A stretch of DNA of 64,000 bases, taken from positions 992,001-1,056,000 of the forward strand of contig QEYB01000766.1 in assembly GCA_017562135.1 (NCBI GenBank), in the 5' to 3' direction. The stretch is from Dipylidium caninum. Taxonomy: Eukaryota > Platyhelminthes > Cestoda > Cyclophyllidea > Dipylidiidae. Positions 25,928-38,261 of this stretch are shown piece after piece (the first letter of the stretch is position 1; the number at the start of each line of letters is the position of its first letter). The position numbers were made by a program, and so were the translations under genes. The notes beneath the pieces were generated by a model that was not told the origin of the DNA, did no database searches, and saw nothing but the letters and a program-made list of their open reading frames with translations.

Positions 25928-27767
25928 AATGGATATCAACCAATATTCCACCTCATATTTTCAATCTCAATGCAACGTTAAATAGCGGCCAGGCATTTAG
26001 GTACTTACGAGATCGTTTTTAATTGGATTTTTTGCCTTTCGGTTTAATATTTTACTGTATTCTACAAATTAAGTAGATAAATAAAGGCAGGGAACTTACG
26101 CAAATTGTTTTACTGCCGATAATTTTATTTTCCATTTTGTCTAACCGAGTGTTCCTTCCTATTATACTACCTGTTAGCTATCTGTTGGGACAGGTATATT
26201 TAGATCCTAAAGTCGTAAAAATATTAGTCGCAACTCACTATGCACCTCGCATACTTACATATGCCGAATTAATCACTTATTGTCTTCTTGTTTACTTATT
26301 AATTTATCTCTTGTTGACTTTAGGAGAATGTGGGTTTTCTCTATTGAATCGCATGTTCTTTTCGTAGGTGGATAGAACTGCCCGAATCCCAGGAATTTGT
26401 TTCCGTGATTGCTGATCGTGTCTGGCGTCTTCAGCAGCTCACTTCTCACTCTCCTGTGGCTTTTCATAAAAGCTGCGCCACTGACAATGAAATTGAGTTA
26501 TTTCAAACTAGAGGTCGGCTTCCCGCTCCACTCGTTTCCTACTTTCGTCTGGACACCCCTGCTGATAAACTCTTTTCTACCTGGTTGGAACAAGATCATT
26601 TTCTTTGTGAATTTTTCTCTTCCATTGATGCACAAGAAAAGTTTCAATTTCAAGGCCTGCGTTTGTTAGATCAAGACCCCAGAGAAACCATTTTTGCTTT
26701 TATTACATCTGCAAACAATAATGTCCCCCGCATAAGCAAACTGCTTATTAATCTGAGCATCAAATATGGTAAAAAGATGTGGTCAAACGAGAGAGCGACT
26801 GTCTACGCCTTCCCCACCCTCGAAGCTCTTGCCAATCCGGAAATTGAACTGGATCTGCGTGAGATTGGCTTTGGCTATCGGGCAAAGTTCATTCCGTATA
26901 CTTTCTAATGTTTTTCTTGTGCTCCTTGTTGAGGAACTTTTATATGAAGCTCGAGCATCTTTTTTGCAGTGCGGTCGCTCGAAAACTTATTGAAGCTGGG
27001 GGCGATTCCTTTCTGGCGAAGCTTCGGAATTCTCCCTACGAAGAGTGCAAGGCTTTTCTCCTCGCTCTGCCTGGCGTCGGTAATAAGGTACCCATGCTCC
27101 GATAGTTGTTATTTGATTCTAATTTTCCAAGCATATCAGACTTGGAGGGTTCGGTCGTCTGAGCCTTACGTTAGAGCCACACATCTGGTGCGTACTCGCG
27201 AACGACAGACACTCCATTGGATTGGCACATTTGAAGCATAACTACGACGTTTCGTGAGGCAATTCCCACTTATGTAAGTGGGCTTGTCAAACGTAAATAC
27301 ATGAAGCGAAAAAAAATAGTGGATGAAAGCCTCATACCCTGGGTTGCCCAGTCTTCCTCTCTCCAACTGACGCGGTACGCACGCACATTGCCGTGATGAC
27401 GGGGGAGCGCGTCTCTAGCGCTTTGCTCATCCTCACCAGGTGGCCGACTGCATTTGTCTCTCGTGCTTGGACAAGGTGGAAGTGGTGCCAGTGGACGTAC
27501 ACATTTCACGGGCCGCCGCACTCCGGGGCGTTCGTGCGCCCACTTCCTCCGCCGCCTCCTCCCTCTCCGCGTCGGCGTACCAGCACATTTCGCGAGGCCT
27601 CTCCGACCTGTGGCATCCCTTCGCCGGTTGGGCGCAGGTGGTAAGTCGCGGCAGCTTCCACGGTGTCCCCCCTGGTTGTGCTGTTCGACGTTAACAGTCG
27701 TCTCCTCAGGGGGGCGGGGGCGGCAACGTCGAGTTGCACACATCATCCTCTCCTGTGTTTGGACTGA
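25928..27767 (+). CDS. OGG1: 8-oxoguanine DNA glycosylase/AP lyase OGG1 (partial at 5' end)
   Basis: A bifunctional base-excision-repair enzyme that removes 8-oxoguanine opposite C. Exons: 25928-26000, 26368-26895, 26970-27087 and 27440-27640; phases 1, 2, 2 and 0 connect without a stop. Landmarks: LNSGQAFRW, formed across the first junction (human SGQSFRW); ADRVWRLQQ; FITSANNNVPRIS (the NNN signature); REIGFGYRAKFIPA; hairpin LPGVGNKVADCICL; catalytic Lys in CLDKVEVVPVDVH and the Asp of PVDVH; then WHPFAGWAQV. The N-terminal Met exon is not resolved; the first exon seen needs one base from upstream. After 27640 a GTAAGT donor is followed by a frame reading VLFDVNSRLL to TGA at 27765-27767, matching the family's C-terminal helix, but no AG acceptor lies where expected. 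Reading through instead gives VSRGSFHGV to a stop at 27694, which does not match the family. About 310 residues are visible before the C-terminus. Confidence 0.9.
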
Positions 27768-29506
27768 GTCACCACCGACACAAAATACTGAACGTCCTGT
27801 GGCATTCACCATTTGATGCGTATAACTTTGCATAATGGGCAATTATCGCCACGCTGGTACCTCTCACGCATTTGTGCGGTATGCTCCTCTCACCATCGGC
27901 ATTCTTGAGTGGCCGAAATCCCTCCTGTGGCCCAATCCACAAAAACTCACCTAGTGAGCATCTTTCAAATCATTTTTCTGAGGGGAACTCCATTGTGGAA
28001 GAAATCTTAGGGCGCCAGTTCAGTCTTTTATCACAGTCCTCTACCATCTCAATGGTCCTTTGTACACTACCCATACTTGTACTGAATTGTCCCCAGTCAT
28101 TCCACCATTCCTTGACCCCCCGCCCTCCCCTGTTTCCCCATTTCAAGGCGTCATTGGCAGGATAAAAGATGATAAGCCCCGGGCACTGTATCCTGCTACC
28201 TGACCGAGTTCTGAAAGAGAAATGTCACTCATCCTGGCGGCACAACGGCATTGCGCCGAAGGGGCGTCCCAAAGTCTTTTCAAGACACCCACCTTCAACT
28301 TCTTAATACAACAAACTGAGTGTGTGGTCTACTTTTGCCACCCCAACGTAAGCCTCTAGAACACCATGTCACAATCGCAGTCGCACCCAGGTGTCTTAAC
28401 ATGCTACTGCCCACTCAGTGATGGGGCTGTAGGCTCACATCTTTATAACCTGCGTTCACTTGCCTTCCTTTCCATTAGATCGTGTTTTCTATCCACCTCC
28501 ACGGCCGCTCGAATGGGTAAGGCTTCTGTTGTCTCACTTCCACAAACTTTTGTGCAAGTGTGGCCATGTGCATTTTACCTCTTCAGGAATAAACGAGTGG
28601 GTAAAAAACCGGCACCGAAGGTGGCAGGCGATGGTGCTGACGTCACCTCCCCTGCGTCGTGTCGGAAGAGGACAAAACGCAAGTGAACTCGGCGCCTCAC
28701 ATTGCCCGAGCAATGTTTACTGGCGAAGATCTTTTTAAGCACCTATAAAAAATTGTGAGCTGTTGCTATACTTCGACGCCTGGTGTTATTGTGCCGGGGA
28801 GTTTGTCAGTCTGAGAGGAAACTTGGCAGCTAAGCCGCCTGCTCTAATTTTGGCCCGACAGTACTTGACCAGGGCTGTCACTGGATCCCTGTTTTGTGGG
28901 CTGATAACCTTTGTTTCTGACCCCGTCACCCTCCTGTGTCGCCCTTCGGAAAGACGGGAGATGATCTGGTGGCTCTTGGGGCTTCTTCGTTATCGCCCAA
29001 TCTTGCGATACGACAGCTACTTTTGATGCACTCCAATCGGCGGGAACACGGACTCGGTGATGCGGCTCCCATTGCTGGTTTTTGATGCAACTTCTTCCAG
29101 CATAAATTGCCTTCATGCGCTGGGACAGTCAGAGAAAGTGAAAGACCATGGAACTGTGCATCGTACTTCGTCTTTCCGCGACTACAGTCGCCCCAAAGTG
29201 GTAAGGCTGTCTGTGTGCCACGCTCTGACGTGTCACAGTTTGGTTGATTACAAAGGAAAAGAGTCGAGGAAGTGAAAACAGTTCTGAATTCGACAAATTG
29301 TAATTCTGCTGTTGATGGTAGTGACTCAATGTTTGGATTTCATGCAAATGTATGCAAACGTCTAGGTGGTTCCACAAAAATAGGCAAAATTAGGGAGGAG
29401 AGAGCAAGAAACGCGTGGGGAAGGAGTCGACGGCCCAATTGAAGCGGTGGGAGGCCATGAAGGGGGGGGTGGGAGGGGAGAGGGCGAATCAGGGGACGGG
29501 GCTACA
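27768..29506. other. Intergenic, no gene recognised
   Basis: This stretch lies between the convergent 3' ends of OGG1 and SHC. Only short overlapping frames without family resemblance or paired splice sites are visible. It probably contains both 3' UTRs; I see no clear polyadenylation signal. Confidence 0.4.
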
Positions 29507-32500
29507 TTACTGATCCAGGCAATTGGACGAGACAGGGAAGACCAGCTTAAGCTCGCTGTCCGCTGACCTGATGGGGGTGGTGCTGCGCAGATGGAAGTCA
29601 ATTAGCTCTTGGATGCTGCTAAACAGTCGGTCCTTGGTTCTTACCTTCGCGAAAAATAAGAATTTCGAAAGTAGTTGCGTTGGGGAACATCTCCTATGCC
29701 GGAATTTGCTGATAGAAGTCCCAACGTCACGTCCTCAACACTTAACCACTGCAGTCTGGCCGACCTAAGATTAGCACCCTCGAATGAACACACACGCACA
29801 TCCGCGCCCAGTCGCAAATGAAGGGTCGGACGCTAACACTCGAGCCGTGTGCTGCGGACCCGAGGTGTCCCACCCCGCAGACCCGTTGGACCAGAAAGGC
29901 GTCACTCACACGGCCGGGAGGCAGACTAGACTCGGCGGGGCTGTCCGGAATTGACAACGACCCCAGAGGCGCTGCAGTTTCGCCTCCCAAATGGAGTTTT
30001 TGGATAGGCCCGCGCCTGCCGAACACGTCTAAGAAGTGAGGCATCTGCCCGAACGTAATAAGACACCTGGGGTGCAGAAAAAAGTGGAGGGCATCATCGG
30101 GGCCGTGCGGAGGATTGTGCCACAGGCGCGAGTGGGGATACACTGCCGATGGGTGCGTAGAGGGAAGGGAAGGCGGGGACTACTTGGACCCTCAATTCTC
30201 TTTCTCGACTCTGGGCACCACCTACGGAATGTGGGGAGGTCGTTACTCCGTGCCAAATGAGTCCTTTGCCTTGGAGTGTCGGCATAAATTCGCCCCAAGA
30301 GGAAGTGGCGGGCCCCATTGAGAAGGAGACGGCAGGTGAAAACCCCTCAAAGAAATCCACCCTTTCCACCTGTATGAAGCGGCATTACTCCGAATGATTC
30401 CATTCATTTTCCCTTGCCCGACCATTAAAATGCCTATTCGTTGTAAAGTGGCATCAAAAGTATGCTAGCAAAAACCTCCGACGGCAATGGTAGAGCAGTG
30501 GGTGCAGCGAGCCAACTGCCAGTGGTCGGAGGACGAAAGGACACCGGGACATGACGTAACCTTGTGATTTAGACGCATTTAAGCAAGCCTGAAGATGAGG
30601 GCTTCCGGCAATTTTCAAACAGTGAATAGCGGGAGAACTCTCATGTTACCCAAAGAAGGTTGGAGATCTCCAAGGGCTTCACAAACGCTTGTGACCTGTT
30701 GTCTAAAAAATTCCCATCCCTTCCTGTGGCCGCGGGCAAACAGGGAGAATTCGAGCGCAATTACCAGGACGTGGAAGAGAGGGAGAAAAAGCACGGAGTG
30801 GGGAGCAGGTACTGGCGTAGGAGGAGCAGTAGATTCGTCCATTGGTGCTTTATATGCACCTACTTAGGCGATATTGCGTAAAACCAGAATGTCAAGTCTC
30901 AAAGAGAGTAGTCCTCCTTGCCCATCCATGTGGAAAAACCCAGACAATGGGGGCGTTGCAAGGCCCCTCTCCCAGTCCTTTAAACATCCTCTCCTAAGTG
31001 TATATGAGTTTGTGATTGCGCCTCGGTGCGGCAAAGAGTGAGCGGCCCAGCGGCGTTTCAGCGAGGCACCCAGCCGGCACACGGGCGAGATGATGGAGGG
31101 CGAGGGGAAAAGGAAGGGCAACAAACCTGTCCCTCGGGGTTGATGAGGAGGAGATGACGCTTCTTGCCATTTTGCATGCCGCTGAGGACGAATTGGTTGG
31201 GCTGCTGAGTGGAGGCGCGCACGAGGAAGTCACCGTCGTACTGCAACAAGGCCTCCGCCTTCTGCCGCGTCACCTGTCCGACGTACCAGGGTTCCCCCAC
31301 CGGCTCCAGGGACTTTCGTTCGCCCTCCTCCACCGCCGTCGACTGTGCTGGCTGCTGCTGGTTCGGCGAAAAGGTCGTCCACTGCTCTTGCACCTCAGTG
31401 GATACCGGGTGTTCTTGCAGAAGCCCTACAAGCGTCGCAGCATAAAACACGCTGAAATTTCGCGGTGTTGCACAGAAATCGTTTCAGGTGCGCAACAGCC
31501 ATGAATTGCCCAGAGATCATCCCTCCAAAGCGGGACACAATTCATCGCAACAAAAGGTCGCTTCAAAAGATGCCATACAAATTTTGACTGGGGAGAGTTT
31601 GTGTGATTTGGCGTGTTTATTTTTGATGTCGCAGACTATTTTGGCCATTCGTTGTCAACGCCACAATGCAGGCGCAAACACAACGATGCGTCTCGTCGCC
31701 GACAACCAATTCACCACGCAGGCGGATGTACGAAAGTTGCTCTGCCCCGAAGGAGTGCCTGTAGAAAGCACGACAAAGGTGCGACGCGCCTGTATTTGAC
31801 GACTACCGTTTGCCTCAACGACGGCGCAGTCGCGACCAAAAGTTACGGAGGAGGGACGCTTTACTCCGGGGAGGAAGCACTGCCGAGACTACTCGTGACC
31901 TGCCACCGAGAAGACACAAAATCTCCCCAAACGTGGGACACACCTCGAAAGAGAATTTCCCCTGACTATGAGTATAGAAGAAATATTCGCTGTTAGCGGT
32001 AGTGCCTGGTATCCGTGAAAAGTCGAAAAAGGTCGAACCCATCTTTGAGATAAGCAAAGTTAACAGCAGTCCTTGGAAAGTGCCTTGAAAAGGCCACTTA
32101 AAGTAAGGAAGTGGTCATTTAACTTACAGGCAGAGTCACCGAAGCGATCCTCCAACGCCCGGCTATTCAGGGTGGTGTCCTTGTCTTCAAAAGTCAACCA
32201 TGGGTCACCAGACACGGGTGGGGCCTAAAAAGCAGGCGTGAGATAGAGCGGATGGTAGCGATGAGGGTAGGAGGACACACACTTTCCAGCCTTCTCGCGA
32301 ACATGCATCGTACCGGTGCCTTGGGCAGCGGTGGATCCAAATCATCTATCACGGGTCGCGGAGGCAGTGGATGCAGATCCCGCGTGCGTTGACCTTGTCT
32401 GAACCCCTACGGGAAGTAGTGAAGTAAAATTAAGGACTTAAAAATATGCCGATCCGATAGTCGGAGGAGTAAAGTGGGCCCCCAGTTGGAGAGAGTAGAA

Positions 32501-35500
32501 AGAGTGTATTGTAACATGTGCGTTTGTGCTGCGCTTGTGTCCTCAAGTACTTAATTCACGAGAATTTTAGAAGTGAAGAATTTAGTGTGCGTTTAATTAC
32601 AGGCGCTCCATGCAGTCAGTCCCGAATAGAAACAACGCGGTGATGTTTGCTGAACTAAACGAGGCGGGTAACGAAAATGCAAACAAACAGGAGGAACAAA
32701 AAGCCCTCCTTCCTCGGACGACGAATCGACTCGACGCAATAATAAAGTAGAGGTACTTCCGACTTGTGTGTTGCCCTTTAGAGGCTTGTTGAGTTATTCA
32801 AGAGTCACCAGAACCGGTGACCTCAGACTTAAAGCCGTCTGCCATTAAAGCAGAAAAATAAAGTCAGATTTGCCCCAGCTACCGGCAAAAATGACGAGGC
32901 CACGGAGAAACACACCCACTGGCAGAGTATATCCCCAACTGTAAGTGCGCCACGAAGCATAGGACGAAAAGGGACGTGCGGGCGAGAGAATGACTCAAAT
33001 AGGTACAACAAAACTTCACAATAGAGGACTTTAACAGAGACCAACCAGCTAAGAATAATAGAAACATGAGAGAAAAAGGGATAAGGCAAAGACAAAAGAA
33101 GTGGATGATACAATAATTGAGAGGTGACGACGAAAGTTTCTCACCTTGTACCCAAGTTTAAAGGCTTCCCCAATGCTTGCGATGAAGTCGCGGGAACAGC
33201 CGCCGCTGCAGTAGAAGACGTAGCAGCGTCGAATTCCACCATCTTCAGTTCCCTTGCCATTCACCTCTGATTCCGCTTTCCCCTCGGTCAGCATTGCTTT
33301 CTCCTCGATCTTCGCCACGTAGCTCACAAAATCCATCATGTCGGCCTCGCCTGAAGATGCGAAGGAAATGGCGCTCAGGCGGTGGTGAAAGAGGACCTAG
33401 GCAAGGCAACAGGATAACACCTGAGTCCTGATGATAGAGGTAGTGGAGACTGCTTCAAACCACGGCGAATCGGCATCTCCCACGACGCGCTCGAGGGCTT
33501 AGCGACTGGGCAACTGATTTATGGACAAGTGCCCTGCGAAACATGCCGGCTTAGTACAGGAGCAACACGTCTTCTGATCTCCCTGTAAACCGAACCCCAT
33601 GGCAACAGTACACCGACGTTACCACCCTCTCAGCCCTTCTATACTCGGCGATGAAGGCAAACAAACGGCCAAGCCTGAGTGTGGAATGACCGTGGTAGCA
33701 GGTCATTTCGATACTTTCGGGCTGGTTTTACGTTCCCAACACCGCGTCATCCATCTGAACCACAAATATGCCTTCAGTGAACTCGAGCATAACAACACTA
33801 CTGGGCAAGCTCACTAACGAACACGTAGGAAACAGGAATAAGTGTAAGAACCAGTTAAATTGAAACACTTTGATTGTAAGTTACGATGTCTAGATAAACA
33901 AAGTGCAAGTCCTTTGTTACCCCCATGAAGGCGGTGACGTAACGACTGCCAAGACTACTTAACGAGGTGTAAATACTACGGACGAATGCAATTTGGGTTT
34001 GAAGGTTTAGAATTCGTGTAGACAGGATGGATAAGGGAGGAAATAATCAAGTTACAGGGCAGATTGGTGAATAGTAAAGACTTCTGTGAGGAGAAGAGGG
34101 GAAAGGTATTCATTTATTTGATTTAAAGGAGGGCATCAATAGAAGAAAGAGGTCGTGTTAACCAGCCTAAAGGCAGCAGTCATGCACTTATGTTCAGTGG
34201 CACTGCCAAACGCGGACAGGGCCTCACTCATTGAATAAATAAGTGGTCAATCACTGGCACCCTCATTTTGTCTTACAAAACAGGTAGATCAGGGACACAC
34301 AGTGGTTGGCTAACTGCCAAATAAAAGAGCTTAGTGTTGCAAAAATTATCAAGGTAGGATGGTCGCAGTCAGCCGCCAACTGGGTGAGACAAACTGACCT
34401 CCACCGAGTTTTACGCTAGTTTCAAGCTATTCATTGTTAAAAAAATCCACACGCCTCTATTACCCTGTGCCTAGTAAGAGCGTTTACACGCAGACTCTTT
34501 TTGGAGGGCCGTCAGCTACGCATAATTGGTCAAATTATATCAAAAAGCACAAAATTTTGGTTACAAACTCTCGAAAACTCATTCTCCCAATGTCATACTT
34601 AAATAGAAAAAAAGGCCACTCTCATAGGAGTAGAGTTTCAAAATAAAAAAATTATTTTTGGCGAGGAAAGTCTTTACAACAACGACATGCATACGATGTT
34701 TTAAATAAAAACCAGGTTTCCGGTTTTCCAAAAATGCGCATCCCTTTTACAACAAATAACCGCTAATCGGATAGCCTTCGGCTTTAAGGTAGAATCTGTA
34801 ATTGAATAAACAATGTAAAAAGCAGATATGCGGCAAACAAACAAAGTAACCTACTTTTAATCTAATAAGAAGGCACAAAATGAAGTTTGCTTGTAAATTG
34901 AAAAAGCACCTCATTAAATTAATTTGTGGGCTTTTGACTTGCGTAGAAGCACCCCTTTCGGTAAGGTGATTATCAAGGGCACATGATCTAGTTCCCATGG
35001 CGCATACAATTGAGATCATAAAGTGCATAAGCGTTAAATTGTGTAGTTAAAACTGTATAAATCCTTAGAAACGACAAAATATTCAGAGGTTTCCTCGAAT
35101 AACAATTATAACATAAGCTGTTAAAGGAATGTTCATTATCAAGAGATCAAATATATTCTTTTAGAAATCAAAACCTTATCAAAATCATTGAAACAGCGCG
35201 AATGGTATTTATCGGTTCCAATATTATTTTTAAAAAATCGTAACATACAAGAGCATAAAAATAAATAGAAACCAACAAGTCTTTAATTCATTCCAAAATA
35301 TAAAAGTATAAAATATAAAACCTCTTAATTTTACTCTTCATCTGATTGGCAGTCTCTATCAACTGTTTGCGATGAAAACTAGGCATTTTCCAAGCGATTA
35401 CATTAACTTTGTATATTGTAAAACGCGGCGGTGTAAAAAGTAAAGCGGTGCATATACAACGACAAAGGAAATTATGATAGCGGCAATAAGTCACTTGTAA

Positions 35501-35938
35501 GCACTCTACTTCTGTAGAATTTCTTCAGTACCTGATTAGAATGAAAGTTTTGGACGGTGACACCGTCAACGGAGATGGTAAGTCGTACACTTTGTCGAGT
35601 CCACTTAAGGTCAGTGCCTTTTCCAATAAATCTAGATAGACCATCATTCGAATGGCTTTTGGCAGGAGGAACCCTTAGACCGACGTCCTCACAGACTCGC
35701 ACGATGCACTCTCTGAATCATACAAAGAACAAAAGTTAGCGGTTCAGTCTTAGGAACGTCCAAAACCATAGTCAAAGAAATAAAACCTTCAAGTAAACAT
35801 AACTTGAACCAACCTCGTAATTTGAGTTCGCTCCTGAAAGTTGAGCGATTTGATCGATACGGTGATAGGAATACAACCAACATATTGAATCAGGTAAGTA
35901 GCCAGAGTTGAAGGGCTTTCCATGACAGGGAAAATTGC
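29507..35938 (-). CDS. SHC: SHC-type adaptor (PTB-CH1-SH2), 5' exon(s) missing
   Basis: A cytoplasmic adaptor that couples phosphotyrosine on receptors to downstream signalling. Exons found: 35938-35814, 35712-35532, 33396-33145, 32406-32314, 32224-32128, 31425-31127 and 29644-29507. Together they form 395 codons including the stop, with every phase matching. PTB domain: [56 protein letters not shown] and [11 protein letters not shown], with about 20 extra residues between YVAK and [10 protein letters not shown]1 linker: [18 protein letters not shown]2 domain: [26 protein letters not shown] (phosphotyrosine-binding Arg kept), [25 protein letters not shown], and the end [10 protein letters not shown]. 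The linker between PTB and SH2 contains no tyrosine, so the Grb2-binding YxN sites of vertebrate Shc are absent in this model. The exon before 35938 must end in phase 0 and was not identified. Confidence 0.9.
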
Positions 35939-37570
35939 CTAGTTGAATAACCCCCTTTCAAGCTACAGACATAACACATATGTTGCAGCGCTATTCTAAG
36001 GATGATGGTTGTGAAAAGTTGCAGTAAAAAGACCATGAAAATAGAGCAAAGATCAGCGCGCGTAGTTGACCATTACATCCCATTTTTAAGAAGAATAAAC
36101 AGCAATTGAAGGCTGAGGTATCATAAATGGCATGTAATAACAGAAACAAAAAATGTGTTTGCTGTCATGCATACGTCTTAATAAGCAAGTTAAAAGGCGT
36201 TCAGAGAAATCAAGCTGTCTTTAATAATGCCAATGTGGGGATAGGCACGTGATGATGTAATCAAAGTAGGTACGAATGTCTACCTCAGCCAAAAACAATG
36301 CCCACCTTTATCGATCACATCAGCATTTGTGCGGCCGCGCCAATCATGACCTACTAAAATAAAATAGGAGGACTCAAATTCAAAAAATTAGGCAGAGTGG
36401 CATTCATGTTGCCTTCCAGCTGTAATGTCAACAACTAATTTTTTTAATTGGTAAAACTTGAAAAATTAAGGTATTTAAATTTGCGTAGTGCCAACTTGAC
36501 TCCATAAATTCACTTATTTGTATAGTGGCGTTTAAAGCTACTTCTTATGTGGTCCGTGTATTCATAGCAAAAGCAAGAGCTAAGGCTTAGCATTTAAATT
36601 TTTGCGTTGCACGATAAGCGTATACGTCCATATATATGTATGTTTGCTGCAATCGTGTTTGTAATTAATATATTTCCACATGTCATAACCCTAACAACAA
36701 CACCTGGCCTAAATCAGATCCCTTGACCAGCTTGCGTCCAAATACTACGCGTTTCCGTCATCCCTCTTCCGAAGGCATAGTAATAACTAATCCGAACAAC
36801 ACATCTGAATTTCTCTCACGTTGACTGCTGAGCACATTTCTCGCAATGGGTGGGTTTGAGAAATTTGGCGATAATGACGTCTTACCCCCTGAGATCCAAA
36901 CCCAGGACATCAACCGCGTACCTGCAGGCATTAAGCGTATGTTCTGGGGACCTGGAAATAGAATGTACTTCGCCAATTGAATTCTCAGGGGGGATGGGTG
37001 GGGTTAGGGCAAGCTTTTATATCTCTGGTGTTCCCACAGAGAGGATATCCACAGACTGTATTTTCCTCTAAGAGAGCTCCTCTAGGGGATTTTCTTCATC
37101 GTAAAGAAGTGAATGGATAGAGCAAGTCCTATTTGGCGTTCATATCGCTAGTATGGGTCGCCGATGAGTCTACTATCAAGCACAACCCTGTAGATTGCAC
37201 AAATTTTGTTCTTTTTACCCCCATTTCAATAATCTTCTCCTAAAATCCTCATTTGGCAACCTAAGGTCTTAACGTGTGACCGTATTTTATGGTGTGGCAC
37301 GAGCATCCATCAGCGCTCGTGGATAACATTGCTTTTTCCGCATGTCTTATGTAGGAAGGCGACAGAGACTCATACAAAAATGTGTCAATTTGGCTGAAAA
37401 CTCTGAAGCCCTTGTAAAAAGAAGGAAGGATGTCGTTAGTACTCGTAATGATGATGGTATTTCCATGGTAAACCATCCATGGCTACGATAGGCGTAGGAC
37501 AATGTTTCGCACCGCCTTGAACAGCCTCTCCGGGGAACAGTCGAGTGTTGCATCGGAACAATAACATTTT

Positions 37571-38261
37571 TCAGGCAGTTTTTCGGTCCAATTTGGCGAG
37601 ATAACTGTTGAGGATGGATAAACCGTAGATAAAAGCTGAGACAGAGTACTGTAACGTTGAAATGGAACTAACCACGGACTCAATTAGGTAGAGCGCCAAA
37701 TAAATGTTGCTAACGCCAACTCGGATATTTTCGAGGACAATGGCACACAGCGATGTCGCATCGGTGGCCATGCGGACGGACAGGAGGGTGTACTCATTCA
37801 TGAGATGGATGCCTTCGACAGTGACTTGCAGCCCCTTGGTTAAGCCGTCGGCAAGGCTGGCGAACGGAGCCATGGAGGCCCAACTTTCCCACTGAGCCAA
37901 AATGACCAAAAAGGGGCTTCTGGAAATGCTGCATACCTCCTCCTTGGGGACAGGCGCGGCTTGTCTGGGGGCAATTGCGGACAACTCCTTCCGAGCCTTG
38001 TCGAAGGGATGAATGAAGACCTTCTGTGCTACTGCTTGCCCGACCCGTCCTAGGAAAGTGACGAGGTGGTGGAAGAGCAGACCCGCAGCTTCGCTTATCT
38101 TATTCCAAACGGACCGGGCGACTGCATTTGACGCTGGATGACGAATAATCGTCGGGCTGGGAAAGACACGATCTCTCCGCAACTCACCGGCAACTGATAA
38201 TAAACGGGCTCCTCGGGCATGCCTGAGGCTGTGCAGCGAATGCCGCCAGTCCACTGATCAT
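37571..38261 (-). CDS. Unrecognised small helical protein, two minute introns
   Basis: Model of 204 residues: exons 38261-38188, 38156-37937 and 37891-37571. The introns are 31 and 45 bases with GTGAGT...CCCAG and GTATGC...CTCAG ends, and the phases (2, then 0) agree. The product begins MISGLAAFAAQ, has a run of likely amphipathic helices (ISEAAGLLFHHLVTFLGRVG; LADGLTKGLQVTVEGIHLMN) and ends in a hydrophobic segment with NIYLALYLIE. I do not recognise the family. The frame is open without the first intron too, starting at the 38254 ATG, so the N-terminus is uncertain. It is on the same strand as SHC and about 1.6 kb upstream of the first SHC exon found. It could also be read as a 5' part of a longer transcript. 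Confidence 0.5.

Noticed and set aside
25990..26045. Alternative OGG1 FRW junction at a GFFAFR reading near 26038
   Set aside because: It lacks the conserved Gln and has a weak donor. SGQAF ending at 26000 fits the family far better.
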